Assembly (NCBI GenBank): GCA_951799425.1
Contig: OX637409.1
Span: forward strand, 8,540,960 to 8,604,959
Reading direction: 5' to 3'
Source of the DNA: Ilex aquifolium
Lineage: Eukaryota > Streptophyta > Magnoliopsida > Aquifoliales > Aquifoliaceae
Length of the DNA stretch: 64,000 bases
Shown: positions 12,901-22,440 of the stretch, in pieces
Numbering within the stretch: position 1 is the first letter of the stretch
Layout: every line of letters begins with the position of its first letter
The notes under the pieces: model-generated
Told to the model about the DNA's origin: nothing
Databases searched by the model: none
What the model saw: the letters and a program-made list of their open reading frames with translations, nothing else
Made by a program: the position numbers and the translations under genes

Positions 12901-14592
12901 TTATCCTCGTCATCCCATGCTGAAACACTGTCCGAGGATGGGATGCCGCTAAAATCATTGAATGGCGATTCTGATGGTGATATTTCAGGGGTAGAACATA
13001 AATGCACTTCAGTGCGTAGAAATGAGCTAGACAGATACTTGACAAGACTAAATTATTTGCAGATAGCGTCAGAGTCCGGCTGTTCGACCAATGGGACTGC
13101 TGTTTCAGGATATCATCTTGCTGGGGATGAAAATGACCTTGAAACACCGAGGTCTGAGAGTTTCAGAAGTGCGAATGACACATCTGATTGTTCACCAACA
13201 AGTAGCAATTTTAAGAGCTCTCTCTGTGGAATATGTATTGATGCACCTTATTTCTATTTCTCCAGATCGCCCACGGAAAATATGAACTTTGAAAATGGGA
13301 ACCTCTGCCCGAAAAGGCTGTCAGAAGTCGTTGATGAGAATAGGGGTTTTGGTTCGTGGCTGGAACAGAGTGAGAACCATTTAGTGGCCAGCAATGCAGT
13401 CCATGCTAACCACCATGAAGGTCTGAGCAATAGTGGTTCAGCAATCTCAAGTCTGGATGCTAACAGCTTAGAGAGTTTATCCCTTGATTTTAGGGAGATA
13501 GGCTCAACTGGCATTGTTGACGACATGGAAACTTTAAATCCCTTGGCAGACCTCAGTGGGGATCATGATAGTCACATAAGGAATCTGCTGTACGGCCAAA
13601 GTTGTCATGGATATGCTTTATCTGCACCTGTACTGCTCAATTCTCCCACATCACTTCAGTTGAGGAACAAGAGGCCTTTAGATACTGTCCAGCGATCAAT
13701 GCGACTGAATCAGAATGCATGTTCGCAAGTGAGCACAGATAAAGTGGTCTTGGGATCACCTGTTTATCCTCTTAATTTCATACCGTTCAATCCTACTTTT
13801 GGTTCAGACGAAAAACATATAGCACAAGGAACTGGCACATACTTTTCCATTACGGTATTTTCTTGTCAACTTTTTTGGACGTGTGTTTCTGTGCCCCTCC
13901 CCCTTTTCTGTTTTTGTTTGTTATGTTTTTAATGTTGAATTAGTTTTTTCCCGTACAATCCAGATGCAATGGGCTCCATATTTTTGTAGTAATCTCACTT
14001 GAAGTTTTGCAGAACGGTTCTTCATGCAGGGAGAAATCCTCACAAGGGGAGAGAAGGAATTATGCAACAGGAACTCGGGGGCAAATACAGAGACACACCC
14101 AGAACAATGGCATGGCTCGTGCTTTGCCTGAAACAAATTCATTAGAAGAAGGTAGTCATACACTTTTAGATCCAGGGTCCTTGGTTCAAGGTCATGGGAA
14201 GCCCGGTTTATGTGGCCAATCTTATCAATCCAATGGGGGCAGTATTCATGCCAATGGTCTGTCCAATTTAGGTTTTAGAATCGAATTTGGATCTCTTGGA
14301 CTGATGGCAGAGGGAATCAATCAGCTGCCTTCAGGCACTAGTTATGCTTGGGACTCTACACCATGCCTTGTGGTTCCCGAAGTGCAGACTTCTAGCCGAG
14401 TACTGAATACAAAACAAGAAAGGTAGGGAAAATTTTTAAGGGTTTCAGTGTCTTGGGGAAATTGATATGTATTAGGATATTGGAATTTTCTTATTGTATA
14501 CATCTAACGCTTTGTATGTGGTTTGGGCTTTCAGGGTTGCAGAGCATTCATACCACCACAAGAATGAAGACTTCCCCCCTCTGTCATCCTGA
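975..14592 (+). CDS. Terminal nucleotidyltransferase-like protein (PAP/OAS1 substrate-binding superfamily), exon 1 interrupted by a retrotransposon
   Basis: Exons: 975-1142 plus 6456-6503 (exon 1, split by the element), 8683-8868, 10999-11091, 11556-11738, 11828-11930, 12024-12209, 12707-13854, 14013-14422 and 14535-14592. All introns are GT-AG and phases agree. Without the element and one target copy the exons encode about 860 residues ending EDFPPLSS. The nucleotidyltransferase signature YGSVPLKTYLPDGDIDL (residues 76-92) carries the first two carboxylates (D87, D89); IVIDIS (D148) fits the third. Exons 4-5 give the substrate-binding helices (KRSIILIKAWCYYESRILGA). The long serine-rich C-terminal part, mostly exon 7, is plant-specific. 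It resembles the uncharacterised Arabidopsis family that includes At3g51620. Family knowledge suggests nucleotide addition to RNA; the substrate is unknown. The first three LTR bases (TGA) are in frame after codon 56, so this allele should give only a 56-residue peptide unless the element is bypassed. Confidence 0.88.
1143..1506 (+). repeat. 5' LTR of the Tnt1-like element (364 bp)
   Basis: Starts TGAAGGTTCC and ends GGTAACCAACA, and is identical to the copy at 6087-6450. It holds a GAGAGAGA tract and an AATAAAG polyadenylation-like signal near 1438. TGTATAAATTC near 1404-1414 is a candidate TATA box. Confidence 0.95.
1509..1520 (+). other. Primer binding site, initiator tRNA-Met type
   Basis: TGGTATCAGAGC begins two bases after the 5' LTR. 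It is complementary to the 3' end of plant initiator tRNA-Met, the usual minus-strand primer of Ty1/copia elements. Confidence 0.93.
1521..2006 (+). other. Non-coding leader of the Tnt1-like element, rich in CGCCGG
   Basis: This roughly 490-base leader separates the primer site from the gag-pol ATG. It contains many copies of a GCCGG core (about 1531-1790), far more GC-rich than its surroundings. A 151-codon open frame (1522-1977) starts within two bases of the primer site and resembles no protein; I treat it as incidental to the repeated composition. Confidence 0.7.
2007..6047 (+). CDS. Gag-Pol polyprotein of the Tnt1-like copia element
   Basis: A single 1346-codon frame; tobacco Tnt1 is close in length. 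Order, by residue: Gag with a CCHC knuckle (about 243-256); aspartic protease with DTAAS (about 308); integrase zinc-binding region from about 435 and its catalytic core from about 494; reverse transcriptase with YVDD near 1026; RNase H from about 1195 to the end. Protease-integrase-RT-RNase H order is diagnostic of Ty1/copia. The products are expected to form cytoplasmic particles and integrate cDNA in the nucleus. No break is apparent. Confidence 0.95.
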   Translation: MSMEESTSGAMIKLTASNYTLWRPRMEDLLSCKDLYDPLEVKGVNPDPTKETEWKKLNRKTIGQIRQWIDHSVFHHVAQETDAHVLWKKLEDMYQAKTARNKALLIKRFVNLKLKGGTSIAEHTSEFQSLVNQLSSTELNFGDELEALLLLGSLPDSWETLVVSLSNSAPGDKLTMSMVKDALFNEETRRKDVGIDQSNALVTESRGRQQGGNRGRGRGRSQSRGRSQDPRRSNDGGRPTYKCYHCGMQGHMKKNCRKLLREQSQSSNQPKKQDGETLVTLVEDVAILSANEETCLHCSNHDAEWVVDTAASYHATSHSDFFSTYKAGDFGTVRMGNTSSSKIMGIGDIQIKTNVGCTLVLKDVRHVPDLRLNLLSGIALDKQGYDNHFGNGTWKLTKGAMVVARGHICGTLYKTHVKICSDSLNAVENEASPNLWHQRLGHMGEKGLFTLAKKNLITVDKDVALNPCDHCLFGKQHRVSFSSSMKRRSELLSLVHSDVCGPLEVESLGGNRYFLTFIDDASRKVWVYFLKTKDQVLECFKRFHVMLERETGAKLKCLRTDNGGEYTSREFEAYCGNYGIRHEKTVPRTPQHNGVAERMNRTIVERVRCMLSMAKLPKPFWGEAVRAACYLINRSPSVPLNFDIPEKVWSGKNPSYSHLRIFGCKAFAHVSKEQRHKLDVKTTPCIFIGYGDEEFGYRLWDPKAKKIIRSRDVVFHENQAYEDFENPTKSSSSSSSAQDVVPDPAPLQFATDNAEVQDEATEAEQDDEEGVEQGEQQPPPPDVAGPSQQPEDGVPHIADEPQSRRSERGRIPSSRYPESDYILLTDEGEPESFQEAQVHADKDKWMQAMQDEMDSLQKNQTYELVKLPKGKKALRNKWVFKLKKDGSGKLVKYKARLVVKGFQQKKGIDFDEIFSPVVKMTSIRVILGLVASLNLELEQMDVKTAFLHGDLNEEIYMEQPKGFEVPRKENLVCKLKKSLYGLKQAPRQWYKKFDSFMVGQGYKRTAADQCVYIQRFSDGNFIALLLYVDDMLIVGKDAMKISQLKKELSKSFDMKDLGPAQQILGMQIVRDRKTKKLWLSQEKYVERVIQRFNMDTAKPVSIPLANHFKLSKNSCPSSKKEIEDMAMIPYSSAVGSLMYAMVCTRPDIAHAVGMVSRFLSNPGKEHWEAVKWILRYLKGTSKICLCYGGVEPVLEGYTDSDMAGDLDGRKSTSGFLYTFAGGAVSWQSRLQKCIALSTTEAEYIAAAEAGKEMLWLKRFLQELGIKQKEYKVHCDSQSALDLSKNSMYHSRTKHIDIRYHWIREVMEQQLLKLVKIHTKENPADMLTKVVTRDKLELCRDIAGMNV
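6072..6086 (+). other. Polypurine tract of the Tnt1-like element
   Basis: A purine run containing GGAGGGGGAGA sits directly before the 3' LTR, the expected position of the plus-strand primer. Confidence 0.9.
6087..6450 (+). repeat. 3' LTR of the Tnt1-like element (364 bp)
   Basis: Identical to 1143-1506, including the length of the T run near the end. It is followed at once by the second AGGAT target copy and by resumption of the host reading frame at GTG (6456). Confidence 0.95.
6504..8682 (+). other. Intron 1 of the nucleotidyltransferase-like gene
   Basis: Donor GAG|gtgaat and acceptor tttatag|GTTTTC are clear. The 2.2-kb intron is T-rich and shows no second gene. Two diverged copies of a block of about 55 bp beginning ATTATTCTTACCTAATAAAA lie near 8452-8505 and 8536-8588, a small tandem duplication. 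No complete transposon was recognised. Confidence 0.65.
9020..10490 (-). mobile_element. Ty1/copia fragment within intron 2 (broken)
   Basis: On the minus strand, about 10423-9550 reads as the end of copia reverse transcriptase/RNase H; recognisable pieces include AVKRILRYISGTLDHGL and later SSNQLADIFTKPLL. It is followed by a polypurine tract (about 9550-9538) and LTR-like sequence to about 9020 with a TATA-like CTATATAAAAT near 9190-9202. A block of about 67 bp at 9474-9541 recurs at 10424-10490, so LTR-derived sequence bounds both sides. Only the terminal part of pol is left; gag, protease and integrase are absent. The element is clearly dead and older than the one in exon 1. It also carries the SINE at 10052-10352. 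Confidence 0.8.
10052..10352 (-). mobile_element. Compound tRNA-derived SINE insertion with 15-bp target duplication
   Basis: A 301-bp insertion flanked by ATTAGCTTGAAGGTA at 10037-10051 and 10353-10367. A T run on the left marks a minus-strand retroposon with an A tail. Inside are three units of the same tRNA-like sequence in alternating orientation: minus, plus (A box TGGTCCAATGG at 10198-10208, B box GGGTTCAAGTCC at 10249-10260, A run about 10269-10286) and minus. A 41-bp period duplication (GGGCCTTTGGTCCAATGG twice, 10154 and 10191) and a G-rich tract near 10081-10125 are also present. Confidence 0.75.
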
Positions 14593-15073
14593 ATGGCTTT
14601 TAGAAAGGAATTTTTTTTTTTTTTTTTGGTGGAGTCGGTTAACGAATGTACTCGTGAGGGAAATGAACGATTCTCGGGTTCAATACTGAAAAGACCAATA
14701 ATTTTAGGCGCTAACAAACTTGTAAGATATGTAGGGAGGAGGTTGTTCTTTGATTCTCATACTTGTTTTACAACACTAGTTTGTTGTTGTGCTATATGGT
14801 ATACAACATAGAAAATTAGCATTTTTGCCTTCTTCTGCCTGGCCTTTTGCTTCTGCCGCTCTCATAGCTGCCTGGAATCCGTTCCTGGCATTTTTTCTTA
14901 TAATGTAATTTTTTCAAAAAACAAGGTCACAAAATCTATACACCGGTGAGAAATCTCATCTCCCATACCGAGCTCCTCACCATTCATGGGGTGCTTATTA
15001 TTTAATTACAGACAGACCCCATACATTCACATGATATTAAAAGCATTCCCCAGAAACCATGGAGCACTAGTCT
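14593..15073. other. Gap between convergent nucleotidyltransferase gene and SOD relic
   Basis: This probably holds the 3' UTR of the nucleotidyltransferase-like gene, ending in AT-rich sequence near 14880-14930. A 17-base T run lies at about 14611-14627. No further exon is seen. Confidence 0.5.
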
Positions 15074-15371
15074 TTACCTCAAGAAATCGTACACATCACT
15101 CCCATATTTCCAGTTAATTATATTCCGAATGTTCTTCAGATACTCCAGTTTCTCATTTTTGTACTGCACCATCAGGAGTTCAAAATGCAGAACAAGAATG
15201 GAAATAACAATAGAGAAATATTAATTGGATCTAATTTGCTAATCTAATCTCTCTCAACAATTAGATTGATAGTGGATCTTATTATTATTTGGGACCCGTT
15301 ATTAATTCTATGAATACGATACATTAAATCAACAAATTAGGTACAAATAATATTATCCAGATCAATATATC

Positions 15372-16696
15372 CAGGGGCAAAGCTAGAAATTGTCTGGTGT
15401 TGGCACCCTAACTAAAAGTTTTAATTTTTTATCCGCAATGAATAAAAATAAAATACCATATTTAAAAATTTATTGTATTATATTTGATAGTATATACAAT
15501 CAAGCTACAAGTGATTAATTATTGATCACTTATTTAATTATGTAACCAACTTTTCACAATTTTCATAATTTAAATAATTATAAAATGAGCTCAATATATC
15601 AACAACTTATCTAAATATGTCTGTAATGTGTTCAAAGTGTGTGCAAAAATTTATAGTCATTTAATTGTAAACCATATTAATTGATAGGACAAAATATAAT
15701 AGAGTTGTCATATTTCAATATACTTAACAATTAATATAAATATATAGAGTAACGCGATCATGGAAGCTTTCCACTAGAGCCTCTTATAGATACTTTTCAC
15801 ATGAACCATTATTACGAGATATAACGGTTATTAGTTAAAGAATATATCAAAATTAAACGAAAATACTTATCAAGTTAGACTATTAACTAAAAAAGAAATT
15901 TCATTGTAAAATTGATTACAATCTTTATCATATTAAGAAAGTATATTTAATTTTTTTAATTCAAATCTTTTCAAACAGATTAACTCCTTGACTCGAACTG
16001 GTTTATACCAATTGTTGCAACCCATCTAATATTAATTTCTTTAATCCATTTGAAAATAAATTACCTCTACTAGTTATGCATCCTTATTTCAGTGAATGCA
16101 ATGTGAGCATACTTTCACACTCACCATACTCACCATATGTAGGATCCATCTAGTAAATCATATAATTTTTTTTTTCATATTGTCCTTTCACCATGTGCAT
16201 ATTGATTCGTGCAATATTTTTATTTTTATCCACTTATTTCATTTTTATTAGATTCATTTAAATTGAGTTACAGATTTTTTTTGATCCGAAAATTAAATTA
16301 CAGATTACACATCAAAAGTTGGTATAAACCAATTTGAGTTAATAGGTTCACCCATGTGACAAGTTTTTTTTTTACTAATTTGGCTGAAATTATTTGATTT
16401 AAAAAGGTTAATTTAGTTTCCTTATATGATAAAGATTGTAATCAATATCGCAATAAAATTTCCTTTTTAGTTAACAGCTTAACTTGATAAGTTTTTCCAT
16501 TTAATTTTGGTCTTTTTTCACTAGTAACCGTTGGATTACGATCTAACGGGTCATGTGAAAAGTATCCACAAGAGGCTCTGGTGTGAAGCTTTCATCATCA
16601 CATTACTCTAAATATATATAAGTAATTTATTTTTAGAAAAAAATGCGGATGGGCCCGTGGCCAGTGGCCCCCGGTCCCCTCCTGGCTCCGCCCTTG
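15372..16696. mobile_element. Non-autonomous hAT-like element with nested insertion
   Basis: Ends CAGGGGCAAAGC and, inverted, CAAGGGCGGAGC form imperfect terminal inverted repeats. The flanks AATATATC (15364-15371) and AATATATA (16697-16704) are an 8-bp target duplication with one mismatch, as expected for hAT. No transposase is present. It lies in what was an intron of the SOD relic and contains the foldback element at 15746-16609. Confidence 0.65.
15746..16609. mobile_element. Foldback MITE with long inverted arms
   Basis: AGAGTAACGCGATCATGGAAG at the left, trimmed here to its first bases AGAGTAA, pairs with TTACTCT at the right. The arms continue about 290 bases inward with some divergence (AGAGCCTCTT, ACTTTTCACATGA and TTGGTATAAACC are shared in inverted form). 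Both sides carry AAATATAT (15738-15745, 16610-16617), a possible 8-bp target duplication, though the local AT content weakens that. It is nested in the hAT-like element. Confidence 0.65.
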
Positions 16697-17139
16697 AATA
16701 TATAACTGGCTTTACAATTTTTAAGTAGAAACATTATGACCTGCAAGTAATATGCATGCTCTCAAACATCTATCCCAAGCAACGGAACCAATGTTGAGTC
16801 TTTACTGAAGAGAGCGTCCTGTAACGAATTTTGATCAGTCAAAACATAATTTGTAAACATTCAATATATTTCTGCATTTGTAGTAGTAGACTAGTATCAG
16901 TAATGAAAATACAGATGAATATTATTGGAAAATTACACTCACTAATTTCAGGACTTCAAAACCAACGGTAGAAGGTTACTCGGTTATGAGATGTTTGATA
17001 ACCTAAAACTCATACTACTTAATATTTTAAGCACTTCTTAAAAATAGGTTAAAATTTAAGAAATAAACCACCGACTACTTAATGCTGAAAATGTTAGTCA
17101 GTAAATATTTTATCAATTTTTCATAATAGACAAATATAC

Positions 17140-17370
17140 ATTCACCACCATTGTGTCATCGCCACCACCACCAACACTATCACCACCATCACCACCACCG
17201 CCGCCACCACTACCACTACCACTACCACCATTTTGTCACCGTCACCGTCACCACTACCAACGTTGCCACCACCACTCTCATTGTGCCACCGTCACTACCA
17301 TCACCACCATTGTCGCCACCACCATCATCACCATCACCGTCGTCGCCACCACTACCACCCCATTGTAATG
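17140..17370. repeat. ACC-rich trinucleotide tract
   Basis: About 230 bases of CACCAC/CGCCAC-type repeats with scattered substitutions. Open frames over it are runs of His, Pro and Thr and are artefacts. Similar tracts lie in both arms of the inverted repeat at 34.7-37.2 kb, so this may be a related element. Confidence 0.75.
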
Positions 17371-18245
17371 GTGGTGATATGAATAATGTAGTTGCGGAGA
17401 AATGGTTAAAGAGAAGGGCAAAATTAGAATAATAATAATTTTCAGACTTCAGCTCTTTATATTTGTCACACAGTTTGATTAAATTGAATACTTAAATTTC
17501 AATTGATACCAAAGAATTAAAAAATTCAGCATTCAGCACTTAAAATTCAGTTTTTAGTTTTATCAAACACCACATTAATATTCATCCACATTATTACCAT
17601 TTATGGCATTAAGGGTCTAATGTGAAATTTTTAATTAGTATAAATTTAAAATTTTAAAATTTTTTTAGGGGCAAAGTGTCATCAGTAATTTTTTTTAAAA
17701 TTAATTTCGTGCTTCAACTTTTGATAAGTTCTGATTCAATCTAATCAATAGCGTTTGTAAAAAAAAACTGATCAAAAAAACCATAAAAATTAAAACACTT
17801 GCAACACTCATGTGTTGCCACGTGCAGTAATTTTTATTTTTTTTAGTCAGTTAAAAGAGTTCGAGAGAACAATCGGGTAAATATGTATAAGTAAGGACAA
17901 TTATAATAAACATAATATCAAAAATAAAAGAAATTTATACATTAAATTTTTCCCCACAAAAGTCGCACATTCAGGGTTACTCGATCCTTAGAATGTACCA
18001 CCATAGGAAAGAAAAAATTTATTTTTTAGTCTTAAAAGTTTAATAAAACATGGTATCACGTGATACACCCGTGCTGTTTTTGGTGAAGAAAAAACATTTA
18101 CCAATTAGACCAAGTTACTATAGTACTCTCTCCAAAATTAGGATGAATTTAAGAAGAAATCAGATTTAAAAAAAAGTATAATTTACCCAAAGTTTTGATA
18201 TTACAGGGCAGAATGAACAAAAAATTGTGTTAAATTTTCACTTAC
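17371..18245. other. AT-rich intergenic or former intron sequence
   Basis: Nothing coding was recognised. It lies inside the extent of the SOD relic, between its exon at 18246-18300 and its last exon. I looked here for the missing metal-ligand exon and did not find it. Confidence 0.5.
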
Positions 18246-19748
18246 CTCATTCTGTGGTTTCAACCATAAGCTTCTTTAGTTGTTTATCAAAAGCAAGCCA
18301 CTGCCAAAAAGATAACAAAGATCATAACACATTTACCATTCCAAATCACATATATACTAACATCAACTCAATAGTAAAAACCAACTATGGAGTTATGGAA
18401 CAAATAGCCGGAATTCTAAAGGAAAATAATAATTGCATTTAAGCTCCATCTAATATTAAAAATTACAATTAATACAATGATTTGATTAAATTTCCTATTT
18501 TTTTTTTGTTTTTTGAGTTAAATAGTCAAGAATGTTCAGATCAGTTTATATACACTTAGACTAATTCCCTCCTCGATCTAGTTAAAGACAAGTCATCCAC
18601 GCCGAGACTAAGGTATTTATGAGAGTTAAAACTCCTATGGCCTGACCACAAAGAGTTATAAAAAATCAACTAAATTTACAAATTATCCATATTATTACTT
18701 GAACTACCTTTTAAATTATTGAATTTCCTCCCTATAGCATCGTTAAATTCTAAAAAGGCTTGGAGAACTTACTACCCATCCAGAGCCCGGCAAATCAGCA
18801 CCTTCTACGTTGATTTTTTCGATCAACACATCCAATGAACCAAATTGAGAGCGAATAACCTTATCCATATCTCCCTTTGGAGGCTGACCTCCCCCTTCTG
18901 CCATGGAATTTTAGAATGTGCGTAAGAAAGTGGACTCAATCAGCAAGAAAAAAGAAGAAGAAGAAGATGCTTTTGGTTGATGGAGTCACGTACACAGGAG
19001 CTATACTCTTCTAGAAAATCGAGTGGTTTACATGACCTGCAACACAGAAAAGTAATTAACTAATGGCACCGAACAATTATTGTTCTTACAATTGATAGAA
19101 ATAGGACAATAATTTATTTAATTACATCCTATTTAATACTTAAAAGTTCATTAAACCCACTATACTGAAATTTGGTAAACCTAGTATATATAAACAATAA
19201 CATTTTTTTTTTACAAAATATTAACTAATTAAAATCATTTAGAATTGACTTCGGTGAATTTTTATACTTTTAAAACGTTGCATAACAACTTTATAATTTT
19301 TTAGATACATCATGTTATCACTTTGGTATTTATAAATCATTTAACAAATTATGCAGTTTAATATACACTCTATAATTTTTACTATAATTAGCAAAAATAA
19401 ATGTCAAAATCACAAGTAAACTAACAAATATATATATATCATGTTTTTTTTAGTCCTAGAAAATATAAAATAATTCTAGTATATTTAAAATTTATCTAGA
19501 TAGGTACATAACCAGCTCAAAATGTGTCAATATTCATTTGATATAAATATACACTAATTGATGTGCCAAAAAAAATATGGAGGACATAATTAAAATTATT
19601 CATTTGATATAAGTGTACATTAATATTTTTGCCTTTGATTTTGGGTGGGCACAAATAATATACTATACAAATATACAATATACATACCTAAGTAATAAAT
19701 AAATAAAAAATTTGAGGGGGGCCCACCCTGGAAGAGGGCTGCCTCCGT

Positions 19749-20422
19749 TAGAGGTGTCAATCGTGTCGGGTTAAACGGTTACGTGTCGGATTAAACAGGT
19801 GACGAGTGAAAAACATATAAACTCATACACGACACGTTTAACAAACAAGTAAAAAATTTTAACACGAACACAAACCGTTTAATAAACGGGTAAAATGACA
19901 CGACTCGTTTTATCTGTTTAAAAACAACAAAATAAATAGCAAAAAAAATATTATTTTAACAAATTTTTACACTCTATTTTGTTTCCAACTGTACTTTACT
20001 CAATTGAAGGAATTCTAGTCAAAAACCCATGTGAAAGCTACACCACAAATGTTTGCCAAAATGAGAAGACCCACTACTTTTTTTTATAGGCAACTAAAAT
20101 CTCTCATCTCCACTCCTCTGGGATTCAAAGAATAGACAATTCAATGTCTCAAAGGCTCAAAGCTTCTCTTTCCTACTGATTTCCTTGCTTTTTTTTTTTT
20201 GAAATGTTTTCTTTACTTTTTTTTTCTTTACTCATTCATTATTTTATATATATATATATATATAATTTATTATTATATTAAATTTATTTAAACTGGTAAA
20301 CGGGTTGACAAGTCTCACCCGAACATGATTAAACGTGTTTGGCGTGTCAACCCGTTTATCACTCAAACTCGTTAAGGTCTCACCCAAACCCGATTAATTT
20401 GTGTCGGACTTTGACAGGCCTA
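19749..20422. mobile_element. hAT-like non-autonomous element in the SOD relic
   Basis: Ends TAGAGGTGTCAA and, inverted, TAGGCCTGTCAA. The interior carries repeated GTGTCGGGTTAAAC/AACCCGTTTA blocks in both orientations. Flanks GCCTCCGT (19741-19748) and GCCTCAAC (20423-20430) match at five of eight positions, a weak 8-bp target duplication. It cuts the SOD coding sequence shortly after HHQKQ. An AT-rich core includes a TA microsatellite near 20246-20262. Confidence 0.6.
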
Positions 20423-20607
20423 GCCTCAACCCTTGCTTCTGGTGATGAAGCTGCATTATCTCTCTGCTTATGAAGGGCTCCACAGCTCCATAAACGTAAG
20501 GAAGATCCGGAAGCAAGAAGGTGTGCGATTCCCTCAAATTTCCTAAACCTAACCCTAGTAAGGTTTCTTGCTATGCCTTTTCTCTTCAGGATTGTCCGAA
20601 GAGCCAT

Positions 20608-21359
20608 TGAAAGAGAAACCTCTCTCTCTCTTGCCTGCTTGCTTGTCCCAGGGGCTAGAAGATTCAAATCGGAGACTCGGTGTTCGGTGCCTCATGTTTA
20701 TCCTATTCGTTCGAAAAATTGCACGAGCCTCCCCAAAATCACTTCCATAATAACACAATGGCCCTATCTTATCTGAAATAGAGAAACCACCCTATTTGGG
20801 GGACGCGTTAAGAATTTAGAAGAAAAAGTAACTTACTTAAAGCAACACAATCACATGCTAATTGCACTTCTCTGTTAGACACAAGTGATCAAAGAAATTA
20901 GAACTCAAGATTTTGTAGATTTATGTCTCAGCCCTTGTTTTCACTAAACTAATTTATTTAAGTTAACCATGTGACTTTTGTTTATCAACTAAAAAATAAA
21001 GTCACGTATAAAAATAAAAGAAATTTTTTGTTTTTAATTTCTCATTAGTCCCAATAGATCATTGCAATACAATCATGCTCATGTACCAGACTAATATTAG
21101 ACTTTGTGCAAAGTCAACTCTTCACACAAGGGGATAAATTTATGGTGGTAGATATTCATATTTCGTGGGATATTCATACTCGAACCCCTTGCTCAAAGGT
21201 GTCATATCAGTAGAGTCGAGTTCCTTCCCCTTCTTTCTCCATTCCCGGATCCTGCTTCATAAGATGAACTTGGGGGAGAACAAAACTACTTTATTTACAT
21301 ATGAAATGTTTCTTTATTCAATAGAAAGAGTTACTGTAGAAAGGGGACAGGACCTGGAG
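20608..21359. other. Former SOD upstream region and unassigned sequence
   Basis: The minus-strand upstream side of the SOD relic (TC/GA-rich near 20620-20640), then AT-rich sequence. I see no gene here. Confidence 0.45.
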
Positions 21360-22440
21360 CATCTTTCTTTGGCGACAACAGCCTCCTCTTTCTCAGTGCC
21401 AAGGCTTCGGAAGCAAGAGTAGTGAAGAACATACTCCAAATATATGAAACAGCTTCGGGTCAGAAAATCAACATGGAGAAGTCGGCAATGGTTTGCAGTC
21501 ATAATACACCAGAATATAAAGCTTTGGAGATCCAAGGTATATTGGGTGTACAGCTAGTGGAACAACACGATAAATACCTTGGACTGCATACGATTGTTGG
21601 CCGTTCGAAGAGGGAGGTCTTTGGTCAAATTAGGGAAAGAGTGTGAAGCAAACTACAAGAGTGGAAATAACAATTTCTCTCAAGCATAGGGAAATAAGTC
21701 ATCATCAAGGCAGTTACTCAATCCATCCCCACATATTTCACGGGCTACTTCAAGTTTCTTGACTACTTGGTTGAAGAATTTCGAATTGCTAACCTCAAAT
21801 GTTTGGTGGGGACAAAAGAATGGTGAAAGAAAATTACACAGGGTGAGTTGGAAAACTATGTGCAAAAGCAAGGAAAGAAGTGGTGTAGGCTTTAGGGACC
21901 TCAGGGCATTTAATTTGGCACTTCTGGCCAAACAAGCATGACGGATCTGTAATGAGAAAAGCATCCTCCTTCACAAAAGTGATGAAAAACAGATACTTCC
22001 CCTCGGCAATCTTTATGGAGGTAAAGCTGGGCCATCGACCCTCAGTCAAACGGTAAAGTATCCTAGAAACTAGAAGGATAATTGAAGCGGGGTCGAGATG
22101 GAGTATTGGAGATGGCAGAAAAGTTAGCATCTGGCTGGATAGATGGATTCCCATTCCCAATAGATTCAGAGTAATCACTCCTCGAAATTCATTACCAACT
22201 AAGGCCAAGGTAAGTGAGCTTATTGATCAAGATACGCAAAGTTGGAATGTTCAGGGGATAGACTCCATTTTCTTAACCGACAAGGCCGCGGGTATCAAAT
22301 AGATCCCTCTAAATCATGTCATGGCAGAGGACAAGTTAATTTGACACTACATTCTGAATGTACATTTCATGATGAGAAGTGCTTACCATATAACAATTGA
22401 GCATAATCTGGTTAAGGCAAATGCGGAGTCTACCCAAGGG
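21360..22440 (+). mobile_element. Plant L1-type LINE ORF2 fragment
   Basis: Plus-strand frames give the late reverse transcriptase and beyond of a plant L1: FFGDNSLLF where the family has FADDS, then YETASGQKINMEKS, KYLGLHTIVGRSKREVF, then VSWKTMCKSKERSGVGFRDL and AFNLALLAKQA, then the RWSIGDGRKVSIWLDRWIP-type block near 22100-22160 and SAYHITIEHN near 22382. Several frame changes and stops interrupt it. The start is truncated and the fragment ends abruptly at 22440, where the second copia element begins, so that element probably landed in the LINE or removed its end. Confidence 0.8.

Larger units (their letters stand above)
15074..20607 (-). pseudogene. Manganese superoxide dismutase pseudogene with introns
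   Basis: Minus-strand pieces follow the order and exon borders of plant mitochondrial MnSOD. About 20607-20425: MALRTILKRKG, then in another frame [19 protein letters not shown] and HHQKQ. About 19036-18992: HVNHSIF, a stop where the family has Trp, then KSIAPV. 18897-18773: EGGGQPPKGDMDKVIRS through GSGWV with an intact gtaagt donor. 18300-18246: WLAFDKQLKKLMVETTE, then an out-of-family TGA. 15163-15074: YKNEKLEYLKNI to YGSDVYDFLR and TAA. The exon for HQTYITNYN to KFNGG, and the one with the DVWEHAYY metal ligands, are not found. The presence of introns shows a duplicated or former functional locus rather than a retrocopy. No active enzyme can be made. Confidence 0.82.

Noticed and set aside
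17151-17432. His/Pro/Thr-rich frames
   Set aside because: Translation of an ACC trinucleotide tract in several frames at once.
20380-20667. 95-residue plus-stop frame as an intact small gene
   Set aside because: MALRTIL and the following [10 protein letters not shown] match MnSOD in different frames and the end runs into a hAT-like element; it is pseudogene sequence.
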